Assembly (NCBI GenBank): GCA_030835085.1 | Contig: JAUQWQ010000187.1 | Coordinates: 1 to 54,418, forward strand | DNA length: 54,418 nucleotides | Direction of reading: 5' to 3' | Source: Ignavibacteria bacterium | GTDB taxonomy: Bacteria; Bacteroidota; Ignavibacteria; Tepidaquicellales; OLB5 | In this document: positions 42,580-49,087 of the stretch, piece after piece | Numbering within the stretch: the stretch's first letter is position 1 | How the letters are laid out: each line of letters starts with the position of its first letter | Notes under the pieces: generated by a model | Told to the model about the DNA's origin: nothing | The model's input: only the letters and a program-made list of their open reading frames with translations | Databases searched by the model: none | Program-made: the position numbers and the translations under genes

Positions 42580-42739
42580 TACTGCCGATAATATGTTTAA
42601 GGATATGCTGAATATTGATGGCAAGGAAATTGTCTCAATAACATTCGCAGGCATTACATGGAAGATGCAGCTTTCATCACTAATAAAAATATTTGAATAT
42701 GCAAACAAATACTTTGAATCAAACAAACCGCAAAGCTAG
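42566..42739 (+). CDS. 57-residue protein
   Basis: Starts 14 bases before the end of the HD gene (MKISDTADNMFKDMLNIDGK) and is open to the TAG at 42737-42739, overlapping the next gene. Pattern with FAGITWKMQLSSLIKIFEYA is a plausible small domain. No family. Confidence 0.5.
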   Translation: MKISDTADNMFKDMLNIDGKEIVSITFAGITWKMQLSSLIKIFEYANKYFESNKPQS

Positions 42740-43028
42740 AGCCGGCTATTACAGTGAGGTCACCCGCGATAATGCATTCGCATTATCAATGGATTCGCAC
42801 CAGCCGCAAAAGCTTCGCATATATGCACTGCTCTCAAGGTACGGCAAATTTACAAGGCACCAAATATCCAAGCTTTTGAAAATGCCATTGCACACAGTCT
42901 GCGCCAGAGTAAATGGTTTAATGAAAGATGGACTCGTAATTGATACACAGGAAGAAGAAATGAATATCCAAACAAACACACCAAACAACCTGGTAAAAGC
43001 GGTTGTGAAACAACCGGAATTATTCTAA
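42699..43028 (+). CDS. Winged-helix DNA-binding protein
   Basis: About 109 residues from ATG 42699 (a TTG at 42693 adds two). RIYALLSRYGKFTRHQISKL and the following LKMPLHTVCARVNGLMKDG make a winged helix of the kind seen in phage regulators of cell-state genes. A short repeat occurs at both ends (MQTNTLNQTN and IQTNTPNN). Overlaps the 57-residue gene. May regulate middle genes, including the DGR cluster that follows. Confidence 0.65.
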   Translation: MQTNTLNQTNRKARAGYYSEVTRDNAFALSMDSHQPQKLRIYALLSRYGKFTRHQISKLLKMPLHTVCARVNGLMKDGLVIDTQEEEMNIQTNTPNNLVKAVVKQPELF

Positions 43029-43276
43029 GAACATAAAAACAGCAAATGTCAATATTGCAAACACAAGTTTCCCCGGGTTGCGGGCTGGATTAGAGATGTC
43101 ATTTGGAAACATCTTCGAACGCTTCCTCCCGCTGCGCCCCCGCCGTTCCCAAGGATACCTACTCACGGCAGCGCATTTAAGGGCAAAAGTGGCCCGCGTA
43201 ATTATAATAACACTTAAGGGAGCGATTCCAAAATTTTTGAGAATAAACTGCAGCAAACCAAAGAAAGGAATTAACC
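43029..43276. other. Gap of 248 bases ahead of DGR target 2
   Basis: No convincing gene. A plus-strand frame from TTG 43078 (RPRRSQGYLLTAAHLRAKVA) runs into target 2, and a minus-strand frame covers the same DNA. Base composition is GC-richer than the neighbours (CCCGCTGCGCCCCCGCCG). It may be a remnant of another element or hold regulatory RNA. The last bases carry the AAAGAAAGGAATT ribosome site of target 2. Confidence 0.35.
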
Positions 43277-43669
43277 ATGAAACAAACTGAGACAAAACGG
43301 GTAACATTTGATTACCCTGCAGCATTAAAGCTTTACACTGATTTCTGCACCGAAAATAATATGGAAGTCAAGCTCCCATATCCTGAACCGGCAACCGAAG
43401 ATGAAATGAATACCAATGCATTTGTAATGGTAAAGAACATCAAGCTTGCAGGTAATAAAGGCGAAGTACCGAATCCGCTTGATACCAATCTGTCCAAATA
43501 TTACCCATGGTTTGTACCATCAGACTCGGGCTCCGGCTTGTCGTACGACGACTTCGGGTACTGGTGTACGTATTCGGATGTGCCGGCTCGCCTTTGCAGT
43601 TTAGATTCTGATAATGTAGAACCGGATGCAGAGAAGTATCAGCCAATTTACGATATTTTACAAAGCTAA
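43277..43669 (+). CDS. DGR target protein 2
   Basis: A 130-residue protein with the AAAGAAAGGAATTAACC site, like that of target 1. Its N-terminal part (FDYPAALKLYTDFCTENNME) is unlike targets 1 and 3, but LSKYYPWF just before the variable repeat and VPARLC after it are the same. The variable part reads SYDDFGYWCTYSD. The end (SLDSDNVEPDAEKYQPIYDI) differs from SELAEYAGKQF of target 1. So the variable module has been placed on a different N-terminal scaffold. Confidence 0.8.
   Translation: MKQTETKRVTFDYPAALKLYTDFCTENNMEVKLPYPEPATEDEMNTNAFVMVKNIKLAGNKGEVPNPLDTNLSKYYPWFVPSDSGSGLSYDDFGYWCTYSDVPARLCSLDSDNVEPDAEKYQPIYDILQS
43525..43597 (+). repeat. DGR variable repeat VR2
   Basis: 73 bases aligned to the template. 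12 of 19 template adenines are replaced, and there is one change elsewhere (template T at its position 34, read as G). Confidence 0.95.
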
Positions 43670-43681
43670 ATTTAAAACAAA

Positions 43682-44143
43682 ATGAAAAAGAAATCACAGA
43701 AGTTTCTATCACTCTGTAAAGAGTACGACGTAAGTCCCGACAATGTTCGGGAAGTATTAAGCGTTAAACAGGCATTCAAGATTCGCGGCGTTGATATTCT
43801 GAAAATGCCAGGCGTTTCAAAGCTGCCTAAAAGATTCAGGCTCTGGCTTGAATGGCTTTATAAAATGGCCGTTGTTGCGGAAGCTTTCAATACAGACGAA
43901 AGCGGAAAGCTTTGGATCCCGAATTACAACGATTCCAATGAGTATAAATATGAGATCTGGTGGGATGTAAAAGCTGATTCTAAACACACCTCGGGCTCCG
44001 GCTTGTCGTGCGACGGCTGCGTTGGCTGGAGTGCGGCTTCGGATGTGCCGGCTCGCCTTTGCTTTAAAAATCGGGATACGGCGATTTTTGTTGGTAAGCA
44101 TTTTGCCAAAGAATTCAAATATGTTCAGCTTCATTTTGAATAA
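43682..44143 (+). CDS. DGR target protein 3
   Basis: A 153-residue protein. N-terminal helices (KSQKFLSLCKEYDVSPDNVR, WLEWLYKMAVVAEAFNTDES), a segment DSNEYKYEIWW like SSEYKYYPWF of target 1, then the variable repeat reading SCDGCVGWSAASD between SGSGL and VPARLC, and an end with LCFKNRDTAIFVGKHFAKEF parallel to LCFKSSELAEYAGKQF. It is the nearest target to the template (117 bases from end of VR3 to the template start). Confidence 0.85.
   Translation: MKKKSQKFLSLCKEYDVSPDNVREVLSVKQAFKIRGVDILKMPGVSKLPKRFRLWLEWLYKMAVVAEAFNTDESGKLWIPNYNDSNEYKYEIWWDVKADSKHTSGSGLSCDGCVGWSAASDVPARLCFKNRDTAIFVGKHFAKEFKYVQLHFE
43990..44062 (+). repeat. DGR variable repeat VR3
   Basis: 73 bases aligned to the template. 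16 of 19 template adenines are replaced, no other change. Compared with VR1 and VR2 the replaced bases differ at the inner positions, so the three have diversified independently. Confidence 0.96.
44066..44089 (+). other. Hairpin just downstream of VR3
   Basis: AAAAATCG (44066-44073) and CGATTTTT (44082-44089) form a perfect 8-bp stem with an 8-base loop, starting 4 bases after VR3. Hairpin or cruciform structures at this place increase mutagenic retrohoming in known DGRs. No comparable stem was seen after VR1 or VR2. Confidence 0.55.
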
Positions 44144-44362
44144 GATTTAAAGGTTGTGTTCTCAAGATAGCTGTAGTTCCTCGGGCTCCAGCTTGTCGTA
44201 CAACGACTACGATAACTGGAATACGAATTCGAATGTGCCAGCTCACCTATGCAGAAGTAAAACACTGAGAACAAACCCTGCCTCTTGGCAAAAGATTACG
44301 CTTCAAACACAAAGGGCGCTGGTACCGCAAGAGAACGCGACCTTTAGACCAAGCAAAGCACA
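44144..44362 (+). ncRNA. DGR template RNA region (TR plus spacer)
   Basis: The region between target 3 and the reverse transcriptase. It contains the template repeat (44180-44252) and a 110-base spacer that in known systems takes part in priming cDNA synthesis. An open frame runs through it (from ATG 44154 into the RT start), because the template keeps the reading frame of the targets, but it is most likely untranslated template RNA. Confidence 0.8.
44180..44252 (+). repeat. DGR template repeat TR
   Basis: 73 bases with 19 adenines. In the reading frame of the targets the inner part is rich in AAC/AAT codons (YNDYDNWNTNSN), and none of the codons can mutate at A to a stop. The fixed Trp codon TGG splits the variable block. 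Confidence 0.96.
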
Positions 44363-45316
44363 ATGAAAAGAATAAACAATCTATACAGTAAAATTTGCAG
44401 CATTGAAAACCTGAACCTGGCTGATGAAAAAGCCAGGAAGGGCAAGGCATACCAGTATGGTGTGATGCAGCATGATAAAAACAGGGAATTCAATATCCTG
44501 AAGCTGCGGCAAATGCTGCTTGTTAAATCATATCGCACTTCGGCATACAAGAAATTCACCATACACGATCCCAAAGAGCGTGAAATATTCTGCCTGCCGT
44601 ATTACCCGGACAGGATCGTTCATCATGCTATTATGAATATTCTTGAACCTGTATTCATATCAAAATTTACGGCTGATACATACAGCTGTATAAAAGGCAA
44701 AGGAATTCACGGTGCTTTGCGGAATATAAAATCAGCATTGCGCGATAAGCCAAATACTCAATACTGCTTAAAGCTGGATATTCAGAAATTTTATCCAAGT
44801 ATAGATCATGATATTTTAAAACAATTATTGCGCAGGATCATAAAAGATACTGACCTGCTGGCATTGCTTTATGAGATTATTGAGAGCGCAGCCGGTGTAC
44901 CAATTGGCAATTATCTGAGCCAGTACTTTGCCAACTTCTATATGGCATACTTTGATCACTGGATAAAGGAAGCGAAGCGGGTAAAGTATTATTTCAGATA
45001 TGCGGATGATTTGGTGATATTCTCAGGCAGCAAAGAGTACCTGCATGAGCTTCTGGCTGAGATCCGCGCATATCTAACCAATAATTTAAAGCTGACCGTT
45101 AAAAACAATTACCAGATTTTCCCCGTTGCGGCCAGAGGTCTTGATTTTGTTGGTTACAGGTTCTTTCATGCCCACATCTTGTTAAGGAAAAGAATCAAAA
45201 AAAGATTTATCCGTATGCTGAAAAACAGAAGGAATGACAAATCAATTGCTTCGTATTATGGCTGGATCAAACATTGCAACGGTAAACATTTATTAAAAAA
45301 ACTATTACATGAATGA
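44363..45316 (+). CDS. DGR reverse transcriptase
   Basis: A 317-residue retron/group II-like RT without extra domains. Visible motifs: LPYYPDRIVHHAIMNILEPV, the catalytic Asp in CLKLDIQKFYPSID, PIGNYLSQYFANFYM (the SQ motif usual in DGR RTs), YFRYADDLVIFS with the YADD pair, and ARGLDFVGYRFF. It copies template RNA with errors at adenine; the cDNA then replaces variable repeats. It lies 110 bases after the template. A four-base overlap joins it to the next gene. Confidence 0.94.
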   Translation: MKRINNLYSKICSIENLNLADEKARKGKAYQYGVMQHDKNREFNILKLRQMLLVKSYRTSAYKKFTIHDPKEREIFCLPYYPDRIVHHAIMNILEPVFISKFTADTYSCIKGKGIHGALRNIKSALRDKPNTQYCLKLDIQKFYPSIDHDILKQLLRRIIKDTDLLALLYEIIESAAGVPIGNYLSQYFANFYMAYFDHWIKEAKRVKYYFRYADDLVIFSGSKEYLHELLAEIRAYLTNNLKLTVKNNYQIFPVAARGLDFVGYRFFHAHILLRKRIKKRFIRMLKNRRNDKSIASYYGWIKHCNGKHLLKKLLHE

Positions 45317-45612
45317 AAAATTTTAAAGACTTCGGTATCAAAGCTGAGACAACAAGTTTCACCGGTGACAAGATCAAGATCAAACGCATCATTGATAAAG
45401 AAATAACAGTACTTAATTACAGGATCGAAGATTCAGTTTATGGCGATGGCAAAAAGTGCCTGCATCTGCAGATCGAATTTGACAATGAAAAAAGAGTAGT
45501 ATTTGTAGGTTCAGTTGTATTAATAAGCATGATACAATCCGTGCCAAGAGAAACGGGCTTTCCATTCAAAACAAAGATCATCAATAATGATGGCCGGTAT
45601 GAATTTAGTTAA
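45313..45612 (+). CDS. Small protein coupled to the DGR reverse transcriptase
   Basis: A 99-residue protein; its ATG overlaps the RT stop (ATGA), so it is translated with the RT. Beta-rich pattern with TVLNYRIEDSVYGDGKKCLH, VVFVGSVVLISMI and FPFKTKIINNDGRYEF reminds of an OB-fold or similar nucleic acid-binding domain. No Avd gene was found, so this is the best candidate for a DGR accessory protein; it might equally be an independent phage protein. Confidence 0.55.
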   Translation: MKNFKDFGIKAETTSFTGDKIKIKRIIDKEITVLNYRIEDSVYGDGKKCLHLQIEFDNEKRVVFVGSVVLISMIQSVPRETGFPFKTKIINNDGRYEFS

Positions 45613-45637
45613 ATAGTAAATTAACCAGGAACAATAG

Positions 45638-47446
45638 ATGATAGAAGTAATTGACTTATTTTGTGGTGCAGGTGGCGTGACTACCGGTATAGAAAAAGCG
45701 AGATACAAAGGTCTGAAATGCGCGAAAGTAATAGCCTGTATAAATCATGATCCCGTTGCGATAGCTTCTCATGAAGCTAATCACAAAGGCGTGCTGCACT
45801 TCACCGAGGATATAAAGACATTTGATGTTACAAAATTTCCTACTTGGTCTTCTGATGCAATAAAAATATTATGGGCTTCGCTTGAATGCACTAATTTTTC
45901 AAATGCAAAAGGCGGCTTGCCCCGTGATGCCGATAGCCGTACGCTTGCGGAACATTTATTCAGATACATCAAACACCTCAAGCCTGATTATATTCTCATT
46001 GAAAATGTTCGTGAGTTTATGTCGTGGGGTCCGCTGGATAAGCAGGGCAAGCCCATTTCAAAAGATAAAGGTATAGACTATACCAAATGGATAAAAAAGG
46101 TTATGCGTTATGGCTACAAATATGAACATCGCATTTTGAATTGCGCTGATTATGGCGCCCACACTTCACGCAAGCGATTGTTTATCTGCTTCGCTAAAGA
46201 TACATTGCCCGTTATATTTCCGCTGCCAACTCATGCAAAAAAGGCAGGCCGTGGTTTTAAGAAATGGAAAGCTGTTAAGCAGGTTCTGGATTTTACCGAT
46301 GAAGGCGAAAGCATTTTTACCCGCAAAAAACCCCTGTCAGAAAAAACACTTGAAAGAATTTATGCAGGGCTGGTTAAGTATGTTGCCAACGGCGATAATA
46401 AATGGATAGTCAAATATAATTCTGCTTGCAACAATACCTCTGTAAATAAAGGCTCCTCCGTCAATGAACCATCGCCTACAATTACCACAATGCCGGGTGT
46501 TGGTGTCGCATCAGTTGATAAAGCTTTTATCCTGAAATACAACTCAACCAATCAAGATACAGGCAAACATATTCCGCCCAGCATCGAAGATCCTGCTCCC
46601 GTCATAAGCACTCAGGTACGCATGGGCTTAGTAAATGTTAACAAAGCTTTCCTGGCACAGTATAATTCAGGCAGCGATAAGAATAGGGTCACCGGCATTG
46701 ATGAACCATGTAACGTCATTCCAACCAATAATCGTTTTGCATTAGTGCAGCCCCAGTTTCTTATTAAGTATCATAAAACAGGAAAGAATATAAGCAGTGT
46801 TGAAGAACCAAGCAGCACCATCACCACAAAAGACAGACAGGCTTTAATTCGTCCAAAATTTTTCATAGATGAGCAGTACACAAACAGCAAACCCGTAAGT
46901 GTTGAAAATCCGTCTAATGCAATTCTCGGTAACCCAAAACAGAAGCTTGTGCAGGTTGACCAGGCATTTATGCTTGATACTAATTTTAACAATACCGCCA
47001 ATTCAGTCGATTCCCCTGCACCCTCATTACTTGCATCACGCCATCACCGCTACTTGGTAAATCCGCAGTGGTTCAGCGAAGCCGCATACAGCGTTGATGA
47101 CCCATGCTTCACTCTCATTGCACGCATGGATAAAGCTCCACCGTATCTGGTGCAAACTGAAACCGGTGAAACTGTAATTGAAATATATGAAGATGATTCA
47201 GAGTGTACAAAAAGAATAAAACTTTTTATGGCGGCTTATGGCATAATTAATATAAAGCTGCGTATGCTTCGCATTCATGAACTGCTGGCCATTACAGGTT
47301 TACCCAAAAGATACAAACTCAAAGGCAATCAGTCAGATCAGAAGAAATTCATCGGCAACGCAGTGCCGCCAATTGTTCCGCAAAGATGGATTGAAGCAAT
47401 GTATCCTCTTTTACAACAATACAGGGAGTTAAAATATGCAGCCTGA
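45638..47446 (+). CDS. DNA cytosine-5 methyltransferase with repeated recognition region
   Basis: A 602-residue protein. C5-methylase motifs: DLFCGAGGVTTGIEKA (I), ASLECTNFSNAKGG (IV, with EC where PC is usual), IENVREFMSW (VI), HTSRKRLFICF (VIII) and, near the end, ITGLPKRYKLKG and IGNAVPP (IX/X). Between VIII and IX, residues about 250-505 hold about seven copies of a 33-40 residue unit (FLxxYNS ... SVxxPxxTIxTxxRxALVxxx). No restriction enzyme is beside it, so it likely protects phage DNA or marks sites. The missing proline of PC is unusual though the catalytic Cys remains. Confidence 0.85.
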   Translation: MIEVIDLFCGAGGVTTGIEKARYKGLKCAKVIACINHDPVAIASHEANHKGVLHFTEDIKTFDVTKFPTWSSDAIKILWASLECTNFSNAKGGLPRDADSRTLAEHLFRYIKHLKPDYILIENVREFMSWGPLDKQGKPISKDKGIDYTKWIKKVMRYGYKYEHRILNCADYGAHTSRKRLFICFAKDTLPVIFPLPTHAKKAGRGFKKWKAVKQVLDFTDEGESIFTRKKPLSEKTLERIYAGLVKYVANGDNKWIVKYNSACNNTSVNKGSSVNEPSPTITTMPGVGVASVDKAFILKYNSTNQDTGKHIPPSIEDPAPVISTQVRMGLVNVNKAFLAQYNSGSDKNRVTGIDEPCNVIPTNNRFALVQPQFLIKYHKTGKNISSVEEPSSTITTKDRQALIRPKFFIDEQYTNSKPVSVENPSNAILGNPKQKLVQVDQAFMLDTNFNNTANSVDSPAPSLLASRHHRYLVNPQWFSEAAYSVDDPCFTLIARMDKAPPYLVQTETGETVIEIYEDDSECTKRIKLFMAAYGIINIKLRMLRIHELLAITGLPKRYKLKGNQSDQKKFIGNAVPPIVPQRWIEAMYPLLQQYRELKYAA

Positions 47447-47657
47447 AAATAAACTCAAACCCGCTGCAGGTCTTTACATCGTATGGAAATCGAATGGTTA
47501 CGCAATTCCTGGTTATGTAAAAGCTGTTACCCTTGCAGGCCATTGTTATGTTGATTATCCGGGGATAAACGGTACTATCAAATCATATCAGATTATTGAT
47601 GTTGTTGAAACGTATGAGGAATACAAAAAGAACAACCAGGAAGGTAAATACAGATAA
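47436..47657 (+). CDS. Small SH3-like phage protein
   Basis: A 73-residue protein starting inside the methylase gene (11-base overlap). Strand pattern GLYIVWKSNGYAIPGYVKAV and AGHCYVDYPGINGTIKSYQI resembles a small beta barrel. No role assigned. Confidence 0.5.
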   Translation: MQPENKLKPAAGLYIVWKSNGYAIPGYVKAVTLAGHCYVDYPGINGTIKSYQIIDVVETYEEYKKNNQEGKYR

Positions 47658-48094
47658 TGGAGCTTGTTAAACAACCAATATCGAACCAGCAGCGCGGCAT
47701 GATCTTCGGGCTCTGCAAAGATTGCAATCTATCCAATGACCAGCTGCACGATCTTATGCCTGCATGGGCAGGCACCGCTTCGCTGGGCAAAGATAACTGC
47801 TCATCCGCGCAGGCAAACAAGATCATCGAAGCCCTGCAGAAGATGAATAATAAACGTCTCCCCCTTACTAAGGGGGAGTCCGCGCAGCGGGAGGGGGTCT
47901 TAACCGGCAACATCGGCAAACCCGGTTTCATCACGCCAAAACAATTCAGCGCTATTAACAAAATATGCGCTGCCAAAAAATGGAATATCGAACACCTCAA
48001 CAATTTTATAAAGCATACAACCGGCACGCTGACCGCCGATGAACTCACCATGCGCGAGGCTTCTGCTGTTATCACCGGGTTAAAAAAAATATAA
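47657..48094 (+). CDS. GemA/gp16-like protein with two similar halves and an in-frame repeat
   Basis: A 145-residue protein. The N-terminal half (ISNQQRGMIFGLCKDCNLSN ... SSAQANKIIEALQK) and C-terminal half (ITPKQFSAINKICAAKKWNI ... MREASAVITGLKK) share the same pattern, Q-x-IxxLC...S-x-A-x-x-I-x-x-L, a GemA/Gp16-type region. Between them residues about 68-82 (LPLTKGESAQREGVL) are encoded by copy C of the palindromic repeat. In Mu, gp16 (GemA) lies just before mor, as here. Confidence 0.65.
   Translation: MELVKQPISNQQRGMIFGLCKDCNLSNDQLHDLMPAWAGTASLGKDNCSSAQANKIIEALQKMNNKRLPLTKGESAQREGVLTGNIGKPGFITPKQFSAINKICAAKKWNIEHLNNFIKHTTGTLTADELTMREASAVITGLKKI
47858..47902. repeat. Palindromic repeat, copy C (inside a gene)
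   Basis: 45 bases with CTCCCCCTTACTAAGGGGGAG, middle TCCGCGCAGCGG, end GAGGGGGTCTTA. Equals 15 codons; read in the same frame as copy B and lying between the two halves of the GemA-like protein, at a linker. Confidence 0.88.
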
Positions 48095-48136
48095 AAACAA
48101 ACTAACATTTTTCGGTAAACTTCAATATATTGTATT

Positions 48137-48385
48137 ATGGTACTTGATGCGAAAACAGAAAGCATTATATCAAAGGCTTCAAGCCTCGGAATAACTGATG
48201 AAACCAAAGTCAGGGATCTGCGTATCCGCTGCGCATTCAAATCAATGCGCTCCAACGGTATGAAATATGAAGATGCATTATTCAAATGTTCCATGCAGTT
48301 CTGCCTTTCCGAAGCGCGCATCAAAACAATAACTCACGGTATTAAATCAAATGGCAAAAAAAAACGAATCAATAAAGCAGCTTAA
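48137..48385 (+). CDS. Mor-like middle/late activator (candidate)
   Basis: An 82-residue protein. KVRDLRIRCAFKSMRSNGMK, then YEDALFKCSMQFCLSEARIKTI, reads as a Mor/C-type HTH with the second helix pair; ends in a basic tail. It follows the GemA-like gene, as mor does in Mu, and precedes the terminase. Activation of the late arms, including the -7-only promoter at 32745, would fit, but the family match is by pattern only. Confidence 0.45.
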   Translation: MVLDAKTESIISKASSLGITDETKVRDLRIRCAFKSMRSNGMKYEDALFKCSMQFCLSEARIKTITHGIKSNGKKKRINKAA

Positions 48386-48842
48386 ACCGTACATCAAAAA
48401 ACTGTACATTGAAGATGGCTGGGAAGTACCCGGCATAGCTGCCGCATTGAACCGGAACGCGAAGACAATTTACAACTGGGTTAAAAATGAACAGTGGGAT
48501 CAGCTTCGTGAAGAGCAGAATAAAAAATCTTCCAAGACACCTGAGATACTTACAAAAGCCCTGGAAGAGCAGATCGAAAAATTAAGCCAGGCAGGCGGCG
48601 CGGAAGCTGTCGCGCAAATTGCTGACAGCATTTCCAAGATCACAAAAACCATCAAGAGCCTGTACAAAGATCAGGACCGCCTTGGTTCAATTCTTTTCGT
48701 TACCGCCGATCTTGGCAAGTTCCTGCGCGATGAAGCACCCGCCAGTTCATTGCCTGTGGATTTCTTTACCAATCTCCGCATATTCTTAGATAAGTACATG
48801 GTCTACGCATTAAAAACATATGCACCCGGGATAAAAGCATAA
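48351..48842 (+). CDS. Terminase small subunit (Mu gp27/DUF1804-like)
   Basis: A 163-residue protein beginning with an HTH (WEVPGIAAALNRNAKTIYNW) that would bind packaging sites, then a helical oligomerisation part (EEQIEKLSQAGGAEAVAQIA). Overlaps the Mor-like gene by 35 bases and precedes the large terminase by two genes. Confidence 0.75.
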   Translation: MAKKNESIKQLKPYIKKLYIEDGWEVPGIAAALNRNAKTIYNWVKNEQWDQLREEQNKKSSKTPEILTKALEEQIEKLSQAGGAEAVAQIADSISKITKTIKSLYKDQDRLGSILFVTADLGKFLRDEAPASSLPVDFFTNLRIFLDKYMVYALKTYAPGIKA

Positions 48843-49087
48843 TGGAAATAATAGCAATTATCAATATTTTCCTGTTCATGGTTTTGTTAATTTTCTGCCT
48901 CGCGGCTTTACTGTATTTTAAAACCATTCCGCTTGATAAGCTGAAACAGGCAGCGCAAAAAGATGACGTATTATTTACAACGTCAAACATGAACAACTAT
49001 AAAGTTGGCGAGATATACAGTAAGCACTTAATAACGCGTATCGAAAAAGGGTTTTATTATTTTATAATTTACGGCAAGCCTCTTTAA
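48842..49087 (+). CDS. Small membrane protein between terminase genes
   Basis: An 81-residue protein with one N-terminal membrane segment (IINIFLFMVLLIFCLAALLY) and a small basic domain (YSKHLITRIEKGFYYFIIYG). Both ends overlap neighbours by one base (TAATG). Unknown function. Confidence 0.55.
   Translation: MEIIAIINIFLFMVLLIFCLAALLYFKTIPLDKLKQAAQKDDVLFTTSNMNNYKVGEIYSKHLITRIEKGFYYFIIYGKPL

Noticed and set aside
42160-42726. 188-residue minus-strand frame opposite the HD gene
   Set aside because: It is antisense to a gene with clear HD motifs and has no recognisable domain.
40815-44252. The repeated 73-nt units as a CRISPR-like or tandem repeat array
   Set aside because: Copies lie inside three separate genes with adenine-linked differences and an adjacent RT; no short regular spacers.
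44154-44366. Open frame through the DGR template region read as a 70-residue gene
   Set aside because: The frame is open because the template keeps the target reading frame; it overlaps the RT start, has no good ribosome site and is better explained as template RNA.
47593-48324. 243-residue minus-strand frame opposite the GemA-like and Mor-like genes
   Set aside because: Antisense shadow crossing several coupled plus-strand genes; no domain.
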